Source of the DNA: 54-19 sp038210655
GTDB taxonomy: Bacteria > Chloroflexota > Chloroflexia > Chloroheliales > Chloroheliaceae
Direction: 5' to 3'
Length of the DNA: 64,000 nt
Assembly (NCBI GenBank): GCA_038210655.1
Contig: JBBQWM010000003.1
Span: forward strand, 149,274 to 213,273
A program made the position numbers and the translations under genes. This document shows, piece by piece, positions 16,167-25,884 of the stretch. The number at the start of each line of letters is the position of its first letter. Position 1 is the stretch's first letter. A model generated the notes under the pieces. The model was given only the letters and a program-made list of their open reading frames with translations. It made no database searches and was not told the DNA's origin.

Positions 16167-18296
16167 TCACGAGTAATCCTCTAGCTTAAGTTGTTTTGCC
16201 AGGTCTGCCGGGTCGGTGACGGGAAGCTGACAGGCGTAGTTTTGGCAGACATAGGCGGCGGGTTGACCTTCAATCCGGCTACGGCCCTCCAAAAGAGGCC
16301 AGCCTGCCGGGTCAAGACCATCTGGCAATAGCATGACGACCCGGTTGGGTAGATAATGCTCGTTTAGCACCTTGAGCAAATTCTGAGTGCCTTCTTCGGC
16401 CTGGTTGCCGACAATCACAATCTCCGGCGGCGAACTGAGATAGAAATCTAAGACGCTCAAGACCCGCCCAAAGCCGGTCGGGTTGGAGGCCGCGATTTCA
16501 CCCAACTTGCGTAAGACAGCCACCCCGGCAGGCCGATAGCGGTCGTGCGGGTCGCCGGTCAAGAGCGCCAATCGAATCAGCACATCTGCCGCGACTGCAT
16601 TGCCGCTTGGTACGGCATTATCGAAAAACGAGCGCGGGCGCGTCACCAATTGTTCGTGATCGCTGGCGGTATCGAAAAAGGTCATGTCCGTTTCGTCCCA
16701 AAATTTATCAAGCATAATGTCTGCCAGCTTTTTGACTTCTTCGAGCCATTTTAGATCGAAAGTTGCCTCATACAGCGCCAGCAGCCCATCGGAGTAATAG
16801 CTATAATCTTCCAAAAAGCCGTTAAGATGGGCTTTACCATCTTTGTAAGTACGATAAAAACGGCCTTCCGGGGTACGCATGGTATTAAGGACAAAATTGG
16901 CATTTGCCAGGGCCAGCTTCAAATAATCGTCGCGGCCTAAAATACGAGCCGCCAGCGCAAAGCTTTTGAGCATTAGGCCGTTCCAGGAAGTCAGGACTTT
17001 ATCATCTCTGCCGGGATGGACCCGTGTTTCGCGCCGCTCGAAAAGTTTGGCTTTGCTGCGTTCCAGCACTTCGTTCAACTTCTCGACGCTAATACCCAGA
17101 TCGGTCGCGACTTCCTGATAAGTCCCCATTACGTGCAGAATGTTGTGGCCTTCCCAGTTGCCGCGTTTGGTTACGCCATAATAGCGCGAGAAAATCACGC
17201 CATCTTCGGGGCCGAGAATTTGGGCAATCTCCTCCTGGCTCCATACAAAGAATTTACCTTCTTCGCCTTCGCTGTCCGCGTCCTGAGTCGAGTAAAAGCC
17301 GCCGTTGGGGTCGGTCATTTCGCGGGCGACATAATCGAGCGTTTCGACAGCAATCTTTTTATAAAGCTGATTGCCGGTCGCCTGGAAAGCGTGCAGGTAG
17401 AGCAAACTAAGCTGAGAATTATCGTAAAGCATCTTCTCGAAGTGGGGTACGAGCCAGACCGCATCGGTCGAATAGCGATGAAAGCCCCCGCCTAGCTGAT
17501 CGTACATCCCGCCCCAGGCCATCTTGGTCAGGGTCAGGTCGAGCAACTGGCGGGCGGTTGGCTGTTTGGTGCGCTGATAGAGATGCAGGACAAAATCGAG
17601 CATCATCGGCTGAGGGAATTTGGGCGCTCTGCCGACCCCACCCTCGCGTTGGTCGAACATAACGGATAGGCCACCCTGGGCCGCTTTGCCCTCCCGGTTG
17701 AATCCCTCGATATACCAGGCCCGGTCGAGCATATCAGTATTGAGCAGTTCGCCCAGACTTTCGATTTCCATATTAGAACGTTGCACCAGCAAATTTTTGA
17801 CCTGCTCGGCGTTTTCGGCGACATCGTCGGGCCTTTCCCGGTAGGCGCTATTAACCCCTTCCAAAATTTCCGGGAAAGATGCCATACCCTGATAACGGCG
17901 GACGGGTGGGAAATAGGTTCCACCAAAGAAGGGTAAGCCTTCCGGGGTCAAAAAGAGTGTCATAGGCCAGCCACCCTGCCCGGTCATCCCGACTACCGCT
18001 TCCATATAGATGCTGTCGATGTCGGGGCGTTCTTCGCGGTCTACTTTTATATTGATAAAATTTTGATTCATCACAGCGGCGATTTCTTCATTCTCGAAGC
18101 TTTCGCGCTCCATAACGTGACACCAGTGGCAAGCACTATAACCGACACTCAACAAAATCGGTTTGTCTTCGGCCTTTGCCCGTGCCAGCGCTTCTTCGCC
18201 CCAGGGATACCAGTCCACTGGGTTGTGGGCGTGCTGTAATAAATAGGGGCTGGTCTCGCCGATCAATCTATTTGTATGCCGATGTTCCTGGCTCAT
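16167..18296 (-). CDS. YyaL/DUF255 thioredoxin-fold protein
   Basis: The 709-residue protein belongs to the family known in eukaryotes as SPATA20. The N-terminal about 170 residues are thioredoxin-like, with C56-H-W-C59 in SACHWCHVME and the block ETSPYLLQHAHNPVDWYPWG that marks the family. The remainder is an (alpha/alpha)6 barrel resembling sugar epimerases, with QGGWPMTLFLTPEGLPFFGGTYFPP at the join and VPHFEKMLYDN further on. Biochemical activity is not established for the family. It starts at ATG 18296 with an upstream AAGGAT. Length is standard. Confidence 0.92.
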   Translation of the reverse strand: MSQEHRHTNRLIGETSPYLLQHAHNPVDWYPWGEEALARAKAEDKPILLSVGYSACHWCHVMERESFENEEIAAVMNQNFINIKVDREERPDIDSIYMEAVVGMTGQGGWPMTLFLTPEGLPFFGGTYFPPVRRYQGMASFPEILEGVNSAYRERPDDVAENAEQVKNLLVQRSNMEIESLGELLNTDMLDRAWYIEGFNREGKAAQGGLSVMFDQREGGVGRAPKFPQPMMLDFVLHLYQRTKQPTARQLLDLTLTKMAWGGMYDQLGGGFHRYSTDAVWLVPHFEKMLYDNSQLSLLYLHAFQATGNQLYKKIAVETLDYVAREMTDPNGGFYSTQDADSEGEEGKFFVWSQEEIAQILGPEDGVIFSRYYGVTKRGNWEGHNILHVMGTYQEVATDLGISVEKLNEVLERSKAKLFERRETRVHPGRDDKVLTSWNGLMLKSFALAARILGRDDYLKLALANANFVLNTMRTPEGRFYRTYKDGKAHLNGFLEDYSYYSDGLLALYEATFDLKWLEEVKKLADIMLDKFWDETDMTFFDTASDHEQLVTRPRSFFDNAVPSGNAVAADVLIRLALLTGDPHDRYRPAGVAVLRKLGEIAASNPTGFGRVLSVLDFYLSSPPEIVIVGNQAEEGTQNLLKVLNEHYLPNRVVMLLPDGLDPAGWPLLEGRSRIEGQPAAYVCQNYACQLPVTDPADLAKQLKLEDYS

Positions 18297-18891
18297 AAGT
18301 TTTATCCTTCCGGTTTGGACCGATTTTTTACAATCAATCTCTTAAAGTTCAGCTTCAAGGCTTTCGCTTGTGAAGATGAGCATTGAACCCACCGATCCAA
18401 AAGTAATTTTGAGGTTGTTTCTCACGCGAAAGTCCTAAGATTGAAAGTTCCGCCCGTCCATTATAAGCGAACCAGCCCAAAATGAAAACTGCCCCCATTT
18501 TTTTGACGTTCGGACAATTTATGGTGGAAGGGAGCAGTAACCGAAAATGGATGCTTGATTAATTGACCTTTCAACAATCTGCTTGCTATCTAATTTTACA
18601 TAGTATCCGGCTAAGAAATCTCGGTCTAAATATGTAATTTCATAGATGTCTTAAGCCCTAATCTATGCTAAATTATAAAGGTTGTTATTTAGCACTAAGT
18701 GAATAAAGGGAATTGGGTCAGTCTCAATCTAACTATCTGAAAGTATTGTCAAAGTATTGATAAAGGGGCGCAAATAGGTGTCCGATAGTGGTCAAGCAGT
18801 ATGAGAGGGCTGTCGAAAATTTAGGGGTAAAGCGGGAAATGTAAAACTGAAATTTTTTTCGTACATATATACAAATGTAAGGCGGTTCTCG
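18297..18891. other. Gap before the giant gene
   Basis: This 595-bp interval separates the divergent YyaL-type gene and the giant toxin-like gene. It is A/T-rich towards its right end. No ORF with coding character, no terminator and no repeat shared with the rest of the window was seen, and no convincing -35/-10 pair could be picked for the giant gene. It presumably holds both promoters. Confidence 0.4.
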
Positions 18892-21800
18892 ATGGGACTT
18901 AAAGCAAATAGCACGAGCAGTCAACAAAATCAAAGTCAACCGGTCGGTGAGAGTGAGGCTTCGTCGGAAGAAGCGCAGGAGATAGCAACCGGCTCAAAAT
19001 CATATAGCAAATATTTTGATGATGGTCGCTTGGCCGGAGCGCAACAACGGGCTATGCTTCAGCAAATCAACCGTCTGTACGGAAATAAAGAAGTTCAGCG
19101 GGTCCTAAACCAGCGCAAACAGCAAACGGGAAGCAAATCTCCTGGAATTCCCTCTGTCCAGGGTCAGGGAAGTACTCAACTTAATCCTCAAGCCTTGCAA
19201 CTTCTCAGCTTGCAACGTCAAAATACAGCTATTGTGCCACCTTCGGTGATGCGCACTCCACAACCTTCGACCAAGCAGCCAAACCCAAAGCCTAACAAAC
19301 CGAACAGCGCCAATCAAGCAGCCCAAAATAAACAGGGTGGCCCGAAGGGTACAATTAAGGAAGATTATCTTCAAATTCAGGCCCATACCTTTGCAGAGGC
19401 CGCCACTATAGCCGCAGCCAAAATTGGAGCGCAAATGAAAGGGGAATATCGGATCATTGTAATGAACGGGCCTGTCCTCAAAATCTTTACCAATACCGGT
19501 GCCGCCGCTTCACCGCGTGCCTTTCGGTTCCGCTACCCAGTAAAACCACCTAATGGGGTATTGACGCAAGTTCCCAATGATCGTTATATGCACCCTTTGG
19601 TCAACCTGCCGAATGGAAAATTAAAGATTTCACGTAACTATACAGTCACCGAACAAAACATTGATTTCGACGCAGGGATCGAAAATTTCAATGAATTTAA
19701 AAAAGCCTTTGGGAGTCCCCAACCCTACTTTTTGGTCGTGCCTTTTGGCACGACGGTAGAACGACCCTCGGCGGCTACCCCCGATAACCCCGCACCCTCC
19801 CAGGAGGAATTGCCGGAATTTATGCGAACCGAGACCAAACGTCTGGCTAATACCCCGGCCTACGAAGCTGAAATTATCCCCCTGACCCCCCAACTTGCCT
19901 CGGTTGATTCGACCGGCTCCTATATGATGCAGGTTAATAAAGCGATTGGGCGTGATCTTTTGGATCAGGTTACTAACGTGGCGCAGCCGATGTCTTTTCA
20001 ATGGCAAGTTTTAAAGTTGGACGCGAAAGACCAAATCGTCAACACGCGCAAGGTGGGACAAACAGAAGGGATAAAGGAAGCCTACCGCCGCAAGGCCCGG
20101 AATGCCGATGCCGACCGCGATACGATTCTGGGAGATAATCGTGAACAACAAGGGCTGCTTGAACGTGGAGCGCGGGAAGCAGTGGCCGAGCCACTTCATG
20201 ATGCACGGTTAGTGCTAGGAGTAGTGGGTGAAACGGTTTTTAGATTTGTTAAGGTAGTTGCCGGAGGCGTGAATACCTTCTTCCAGGATGTAATTGAGGT
20301 TCCCTGGAAAGAGAGTGGAGAATATTTTGTACGTTGTCTGGCTACTCCCATCGCCGATAAAGATGCCCCGGTTCAACGGGCGACCTCCGTAGCAGGTGCC
20401 AAGATCAGTGTTTATAACATTGCGGATATGGCCCGCGAGTCGTTACCGAGCGTGAAGCAAGAACAGGCCAGCGATCAGAAAAGCCTGGCGGAATTACAAC
20501 AGAACCGCGATAAAATCGTAAATAACCCGGATGGAATGACCGAGGACGATGATTTTCAAGTTGCCGAAATAGATCTATTGATGCCTTACCTGGAGGAACG
20601 TCAGGCCGCCGGGGGAGACACCAGAGCCCTTCTTCGCGCTCACCTTAATTACGCTCAGGCCCAGATCGCTTATCTAACCGGGCCGGATGCCCATCCCCCT
20701 GGCTGGCAAGAACGGCTTAAACGCTTACGTGAAGATGTCCGCAAGGATCAAGAAAAAATGAAGCGGGCCGATAGTCGGCTTGGGACTGAGGCTGGCACTG
20801 CCAAGATGATGAGCGGAGTCTTGATTGATGAGGCGACCGGGGTGCGTCAGGACCTAACTTTTTCCATTGCTGAACATATTTACGTCAACACCCAGCGGGT
20901 TGAGATACGGATCGCAGATATTGGTGATAGCGATAAGGGAAGGATTGTTTCAGGGATTGGTGATACGCGCGAGGAAGCCTGGGATGAGGCCCTGCGCGAC
21001 CTTCGCAAAAATTTAGGACACGGGCGCGGTTGGCTTTCCTACCGTCCGCCCGCCCCTTACGACAAGTTAAAAACTCAGCTTCCTAATCCGATGCAACTTC
21101 AGGTAGCGGCCCTTGACCAGATACACGAAACGGTGGACGACGCAGTCCATGTTATGACTCTGGTGGCTTTGCTGGCGGCAATTCCGACGGGCGGTGCTTC
21201 TATGGGTTTACTGGCCGTATTAGCCCCGATCCAGGCGGCTTCCAGCTTATATCGACTGGTGGATCGGGCCGCTTATAGCACCCTTGAACTGGACAGCGAC
21301 GCAGTCAGTGATTTGATTAATATTGCCTCTTTTGGGCTAGGTCATGTGGGAGAAGCTGGTCAATTCTCCAGCAAGGGTGTAAAAATGCTCTATGCTACCA
21401 ACAAAGTAGCCATCGGCCTGCTTGAACTGGGCGGCTATGCAGTCATGTCATACCAGACTTACGAGGCTCTCATGAACGTGCCGGAAGGACTTGATCCGCG
21501 TGAAGCCCGACTACAGCGGCTACGGGCCTTGCTCAATTTCTTTGAGGGCGCTTCGATAGCCATTGCCGGAAAACTCTACGCGGAAGCCGGAATGAGTAGA
21601 AGCAATAGCAAACAGGCGGGCCAAGCACACGAAAACAACCAGAATAGAAGCAGCCAACACGAAAATCAGTCAAACCAAAACAATCACCCGCCTGATAATA
21701 TCAGGGAAGGGGAACACTCTAACAAAAACAATCATTCGGAAGAAAATCATAATCAGAGAAACGACGAACATGGACACAATAACGGTGAAGGTTTGGCCGG

Positions 21801-24800
21801 GATTGGCGGGGGAGAACATACCCAAAGAGGCTCCGGTCATTCTGAGCCGACCAGTTCTCGCCCTTCCGCCGAACATGTTCAGGCAGTGGTGGAGGAAATT
21901 CGTACCAATGCCGAGTTACGCCGAGAGATAGTTCAGGGCGGCGGGGATTTCGAGGCTATCAAACGTATTTTGAACCGTACTCGTAACTGGCGGGATTTGA
22001 TGGCCGGACTACAAAGTGGCACCCCCCAAATGAAGCAGGTGGGCCGTCATATATTAGCCTATCGGGAATGGGTGCTGACCCAACTCCGCAAGTTTAATGC
22101 TGCCCCGGTCAGCAGTGCCAGTACCGAGTGGATCAGCGATGTTGACTGTAATGTTAAAGGTGGGCAGGCCGGGCGCAATCTTTTGGCGGCGGAACGCTGG
22201 ATGGGTGAAAATGTAGGCCAACACTGGGCCGAAATGCTGAGGATGAGCTTCTTTACCGAGGCCGGACGTTTAACCCAGTATGAACAGGTTCAGCAGCACA
22301 TGTCCCCGACGGCGCGGCAGGGTATGCATCGGGGCCTTTCAAATCTGGCCGAGGTTTATAACCTGGCGCTAATGCTCCAGCACGCCCAGCATGCCGCCAC
22401 TCCTGAAGCTCGCCTGCGGGCCATTGGAGAAGTGATGGAAACGGCCCAGGCCCTTAGCCTTACTCAGAATCAAATTACTGAAATACAACGTTTAGGCCAG
22501 ATGAGTGAAGCTACCCGTCAGGCGATCCGTGACAAATTGCTACCTCGAATTGACCTAAAAGTCCGGGAGTTTAATCGTACTCGCAATAACGAGCGACGCA
22601 TCCAGTTAGCTCAGGAAATTACCACCATGCAAATGGAAGCTAACTTTTACACTCCCGAAGCTTATATTGGGCCAGGGGCGGGGCGGCAGACCGTACAGGG
22701 TCGGTCAGTGGAGGGCCACGAAGCTTACCAGGCCGCTTTATCGCATCTTCAAATGTTCCGGCATATTATAGCTGAACATCAAGGCAACCTTGTTAAAGCG
22801 GCCAGTGAGTACGAGCTATTTAAATATGTCAATCGCTTTGCTGAGGCTGCCAGAAGCGCGGGAATTACCGGGCCGGAACTTGATTTCTTTGAAAACCTCT
22901 CGGCCTATCTTTACCGAGTAAACCGACAGGCCCATTCCCAGGATGCTCATCTTAATTCGCCAAATCTGGGAGAAATGCGAAATAAAAGCAAGCGTTACGG
23001 TAGTAAAGAACAGGGCGTTCCCGTACCGAGCGACCATTCCAGCGTACCGGTTACACCCGAATTTTTGGATACTATTACCAGACGGTTCCTTGAAACTGTC
23101 AATGAGACGCTACCCAAAATGAAAGAAGCGGCCCAGAATGGTCAAAACCCCGCTCATACCGGACAGGCGGGCGCACACGAAAGTAAAAACGCAGCCCAAC
23201 CAAACCGGCAAGGTGCTGCCCATGACCAACCGCCATCCGTTATTATTGACCCAGCCTTTCTTATGGAAGCAGCCGCACTGGAAAACTCTAAGCCGCCTGA
23301 ACCCGGCAATGTCGGCGGCGTAAGAGGCAGTACTTACGAGTTGAGCAACCGCAATCCAAAGGGCGAGGGCAAGCTCAAGCCGCGTAGCTTTGACGACCAG
23401 ATTAAAAATTATGTGACACCAACCCAATTCAAGCATGGGGCAACCCTTAGTCGCCGGGAAACAAACCAGTATACCCTGACTATTCCCCACCCTGACGGCA
23501 CCAGTACCCCGATTTCAGTAGAAGTCAGTTTCAGGCTTAACCCAACTGACCAAATGCCTCCGGCCTCCTCCCACCAGACTGAGGCGGGGAACAAAGCCGG
23601 GTCAGCTAGACTTCAGCTTAAACCGCCGACCGGGGAACCAGGTGGCCCAGGCTGGCGACTTGAAATCCATGTAGACAATGCAATGCGCCCGGAGGACGTT
23701 TCGATAGCAATTGGGCATGAATTACAGGAAGCCTGTGATATAATTTATAATCGCCCTAATCATACTGGCCCGGCCGATTTTCAGGGTGAGATGGAGGCAG
23801 GTGTATTCCAGCGCGGTCAGACCAGCACTACCGACTCACCCCGCATTACTTCCCATGACCGGGCGACCGCTGTCGAACTCCGCGAGATGATAACTGACCT
23901 GACTAATTTAAGTCGTACTTATAGCAGGAAGGCTGAGGGTAAGGAAAAAACCAATTTGAGAAATAAGGTTGAGGCTCGAACCCAAACTATTCAGCGTCTG
24001 GTAATAGAAATGGGGTTGGATCAACCGCTAAACACTAGCCTTAAGGTAGAAGCTTTGCGTCAGGCAAACGTCCCTGAAAATTGGATTGAAGGCTTGCGTA
24101 AAGCTCAAGGACAGGTCGAGGCTGCTACAGCCAGAAACAATCTCTTGAACAGCCCGGAATTTGCCGCCTTGCAAGTTACAAATCCCGCTTTGAACCAGCA
24201 AACCACAATTTTCACCCAGGAGTTACTTCAGCATATGGTTCTGGCGGAAGAACGAACAGACTTTTCTAACAGAGGTATTTACGGTGGTCATGTAGATTCG
24301 GCCTTGCATGAGCTAGTGGATAATCATCCTAATCTGGTGGTTATTCAGGAAGGCCCGGTCAATAATGGCTACCGACAGTATTCACAATACCGCTACAAGG
24401 GAAGCGGCCAAAAACCGCCACCCGGTTCTGCCGGCTACCCCAAACCAGGCGGGGTCTTTGACCCTAATCTATGGGTTAGAAGCAACCAACCCAAAACGAC
24501 CTCTGACAACCTCAACGGTTTCTTGCATGCGGCGGAGGATGCCTGGCTTCGTTATATGGCGGCGAATAAACCCGATCCCAATGCAACACCGCGCCTTGAC
24601 ATCCGGGGTGCTACTTCGAGCAGTGGAATTCCTTTTAATTTCCACGCCGACTATGTAGGAGGCCATTGGCAACCTGCCACTGTTTACCTGGATGGCTCTT
24701 ACATTGGAGGTTTCCCAGGCGACCATCCTGTTACATCTTCGAGTGGGGCTTCTAACTCTAGCCCGAATTCGGCTGCAACTCCGTCATCCCCACCGTCCGG

Positions 24801-24828
24801 GTCTGGTTCTAATTCGGGAGGTAATTAG
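18892..24828 (+). CDS. Giant multidomain toxin-like protein (eCIS/polymorphic-toxin style)
   Basis: A 1978-residue protein with no signal peptide. Residues 1-80 are Gln/Ser-rich and contain MLQQINRLYGNKEVQRVL (55-72). This resembles the GN-x-x-VQRLL motif seen at the start of many proteins linked to extracellular contractile injection systems (recalled). The Pro/Asn/Gln-rich linker at 80-150 leads to a mixed region (155-720) with a helical stretch at 520-630. A hydrophobic segment lies at 752-795 and another at 835-860. An Asn/His-rich linker (900-985) precedes a helical module with SDVDCNVKGG (1082-1091), resembling nucleotidyltransferase SDxD sites. A second Gln/His linker (1410-1450) leads to a beta module with GHELQEACD (1608-1616), and then a C-terminal tip (1755-1945) with His, Lys and Trp residues ending in a Ser/Pro/Gly tail. 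ATG 18892 follows AAGGCGG. The DUF4157 protease motif is not present. Confidence 0.6.
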   Translation: MGLKANSTSSQQNQSQPVGESEASSEEAQEIATGSKSYSKYFDDGRLAGAQQRAMLQQINRLYGNKEVQRVLNQRKQQTGSKSPGIPSVQGQGSTQLNPQALQLLSLQRQNTAIVPPSVMRTPQPSTKQPNPKPNKPNSANQAAQNKQGGPKGTIKEDYLQIQAHTFAEAATIAAAKIGAQMKGEYRIIVMNGPVLKIFTNTGAAASPRAFRFRYPVKPPNGVLTQVPNDRYMHPLVNLPNGKLKISRNYTVTEQNIDFDAGIENFNEFKKAFGSPQPYFLVVPFGTTVERPSAATPDNPAPSQEELPEFMRTETKRLANTPAYEAEIIPLTPQLASVDSTGSYMMQVNKAIGRDLLDQVTNVAQPMSFQWQVLKLDAKDQIVNTRKVGQTEGIKEAYRRKARNADADRDTILGDNREQQGLLERGAREAVAEPLHDARLVLGVVGETVFRFVKVVAGGVNTFFQDVIEVPWKESGEYFVRCLATPIADKDAPVQRATSVAGAKISVYNIADMARESLPSVKQEQASDQKSLAELQQNRDKIVNNPDGMTEDDDFQVAEIDLLMPYLEERQAAGGDTRALLRAHLNYAQAQIAYLTGPDAHPPGWQERLKRLREDVRKDQEKMKRADSRLGTEAGTAKMMSGVLIDEATGVRQDLTFSIAEHIYVNTQRVEIRIADIGDSDKGRIVSGIGDTREEAWDEALRDLRKNLGHGRGWLSYRPPAPYDKLKTQLPNPMQLQVAALDQIHETVDDAVHVMTLVALLAAIPTGGASMGLLAVLAPIQAASSLYRLVDRAAYSTLELDSDAVSDLINIASFGLGHVGEAGQFSSKGVKMLYATNKVAIGLLELGGYAVMSYQTYEALMNVPEGLDPREARLQRLRALLNFFEGASIAIAGKLYAEAGMSRSNSKQAGQAHENNQNRSSQHENQSNQNNHPPDNIREGEHSNKNNHSEENHNQRNDEHGHNNGEGLAGIGGGEHTQRGSGHSEPTSSRPSAEHVQAVVEEIRTNAELRREIVQGGGDFEAIKRILNRTRNWRDLMAGLQSGTPQMKQVGRHILAYREWVLTQLRKFNAAPVSSASTEWISDVDCNVKGGQAGRNLLAAERWMGENVGQHWAEMLRMSFFTEAGRLTQYEQVQQHMSPTARQGMHRGLSNLAEVYNLALMLQHAQHAATPEARLRAIGEVMETAQALSLTQNQITEIQRLGQMSEATRQAIRDKLLPRIDLKVREFNRTRNNERRIQLAQEITTMQMEANFYTPEAYIGPGAGRQTVQGRSVEGHEAYQAALSHLQMFRHIIAEHQGNLVKAASEYELFKYVNRFAEAARSAGITGPELDFFENLSAYLYRVNRQAHSQDAHLNSPNLGEMRNKSKRYGSKEQGVPVPSDHSSVPVTPEFLDTITRRFLETVNETLPKMKEAAQNGQNPAHTGQAGAHESKNAAQPNRQGAAHDQPPSVIIDPAFLMEAAALENSKPPEPGNVGGVRGSTYELSNRNPKGEGKLKPRSFDDQIKNYVTPTQFKHGATLSRRETNQYTLTIPHPDGTSTPISVEVSFRLNPTDQMPPASSHQTEAGNKAGSARLQLKPPTGEPGGPGWRLEIHVDNAMRPEDVSIAIGHELQEACDIIYNRPNHTGPADFQGEMEAGVFQRGQTSTTDSPRITSHDRATAVELREMITDLTNLSRTYSRKAEGKEKTNLRNKVEARTQTIQRLVIEMGLDQPLNTSLKVEALRQANVPENWIEGLRKAQGQVEAATARNNLLNSPEFAALQVTNPALNQQTTIFTQELLQHMVLAEERTDFSNRGIYGGHVDSALHELVDNHPNLVVIQEGPVNNGYRQYSQYRYKGSGQKPPPGSAGYPKPGGVFDPNLWVRSNQPKTTSDNLNGFLHAAEDAWLRYMAANKPDPNATPRLDIRGATSSSGIPFNFHADYVGGHWQPATVYLDGSYIGGFPGDHPVTSSSGASNSSPNSAATPSSPPSGSGSNSGGN

Positions 24829-24830
24829 TT

Positions 24831-25814
24831 ATGGATCAGCAATCTCAAAATACCCTTACAATTCAGGGGCTAAGGGTAAAATTGAGCCAAACTCCTTATG
24901 GGCCTTTGTTAGACCGGGAAAATTCTCAGCTTGAGCCGTTGGTCTGGATTGTAAACCTTGCGCTCACCGATCAATTGCCTGGGCTGGCTGAAAAGTTGGA
25001 AAAGGGCGAAAATTATAATTATCATGGCTTTTCTATAACCCGCCCGAATCCGCAAGAGGATTGGACTGAAGCTCTTTTGCGCTGGGTAAATCTGACCGGG
25101 GAATTATTAGTACTTGATAGCGATCTCTATGTTTTGAGTACCGACTCGGTTCATTATAGCCTATTGCTGCCCCGCCAAACCCTGTTGGATTTGTTATTTA
25201 CGCTCCAAAGGTATCGCCAGGAGAGCTTATTGCCCGCTGCCCCCTGGCTCTTTAGCCCCGAGTCAGCGTTTTTGAGTCCCGCCCCGGACGGAGAAAAGGA
25301 ACTGTTGCAGGAATTAGAGCAAGCGGCAATCAGTTTAGACCTTTTAGAGAAAGAACAGGGTCAAAGTGCTAAAGTATTAGCCAAACGTCGGGTTTTGCTC
25401 ACCCAGTTAGAGCTTTACGGGTTGCTTGCCACTTACCATGCTGCCGAAAAACAGGTTTGGTTGGAAAATTGGAATTTACCTTTTTTGTTAGCTTACTATC
25501 GAGCCGCTCTTGAATTGGCAAGTTATTTTACCAGTTCCCAACGAAAGAAATTCCCTCAAAATACTTACAATGGCCCGCTCAAAAACGCCCCCATCTCACT
25601 CGATTGGTTTCGGCTAAAAGAGACCCCACCCTCTGGCTATGATGCTTTCGAGTGGTTAGGTTTTTGGGAAGCAACTCTGCTGGTTTCTAATCCCGAACAG
25701 GGGGGATTTGGCTCTTTGATGACCCAGGAAAGCGGAAAATGGTATCAACTCTATTGGCGCAAAGATAACGGTAGTACCACCGCTTTGGTAAAAGTGGAGG
25801 GTTTTGCACCCTAA
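24831..25814 (+). CDS. Partner (possible immunity protein) of the giant protein
   Basis: The 327-residue protein has no family that I recognise. It is predicted soluble, leucine- and aromatic-rich, with no signal peptide. The pattern is a beta-rich N-terminal third (LTIQGLRVKLSQTPYGPLL), a helical middle (about 130-245), and a beta C-terminal part (WEATLLVSNPEQGG, KWYQLYWRKDNGSTT). The stop of the giant gene and this ATG are 2 nt apart, and a strong GGGAGGT ribosome binding site (24816-24822) lies inside the end of the giant gene, so the two are translationally coupled. That fits an immunity protein, chaperone or loading adaptor. The choice among these is inference. It is followed after 70 nt by an unrelated metabolic gene with its own promoter. 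Confidence 0.65.
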   Translation: MDQQSQNTLTIQGLRVKLSQTPYGPLLDRENSQLEPLVWIVNLALTDQLPGLAEKLEKGENYNYHGFSITRPNPQEDWTEALLRWVNLTGELLVLDSDLYVLSTDSVHYSLLLPRQTLLDLLFTLQRYRQESLLPAAPWLFSPESAFLSPAPDGEKELLQELEQAAISLDLLEKEQGQSAKVLAKRRVLLTQLELYGLLATYHAAEKQVWLENWNLPFLLAYYRAALELASYFTSSQRKKFPQNTYNGPLKNAPISLDWFRLKETPPSGYDAFEWLGFWEATLLVSNPEQGGFGSLMTQESGKWYQLYWRKDNGSTTALVKVEGFAP

Positions 25815-25833
25815 ACCATCGATGTGGTATGAT
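25804..25833 (+). promoter_or_regulatory. Probable promoter of the PLP enzyme gene
   Basis: TTGCAC (25804-25809), an 18-bp spacer and TATGAT (25828-25833), about 50 nt before the ATG at 25885. It overlaps the last codons of the upstream gene. Confidence 0.5.
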
Positions 25834-25884
25834 AATGGCAATTCTGTTCGATTCTTTGATTTGTTAGAGAGGGAGAAGATTGCC

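Noticed and set aside
18892..24828. Presence of a DUF4157 (eCIS core) protease domain in the giant protein
   Set aside because: The typical HELTHVVQQ-like motif is not there; only the short GN-x-x-VQR-type N-terminal motif is seen.
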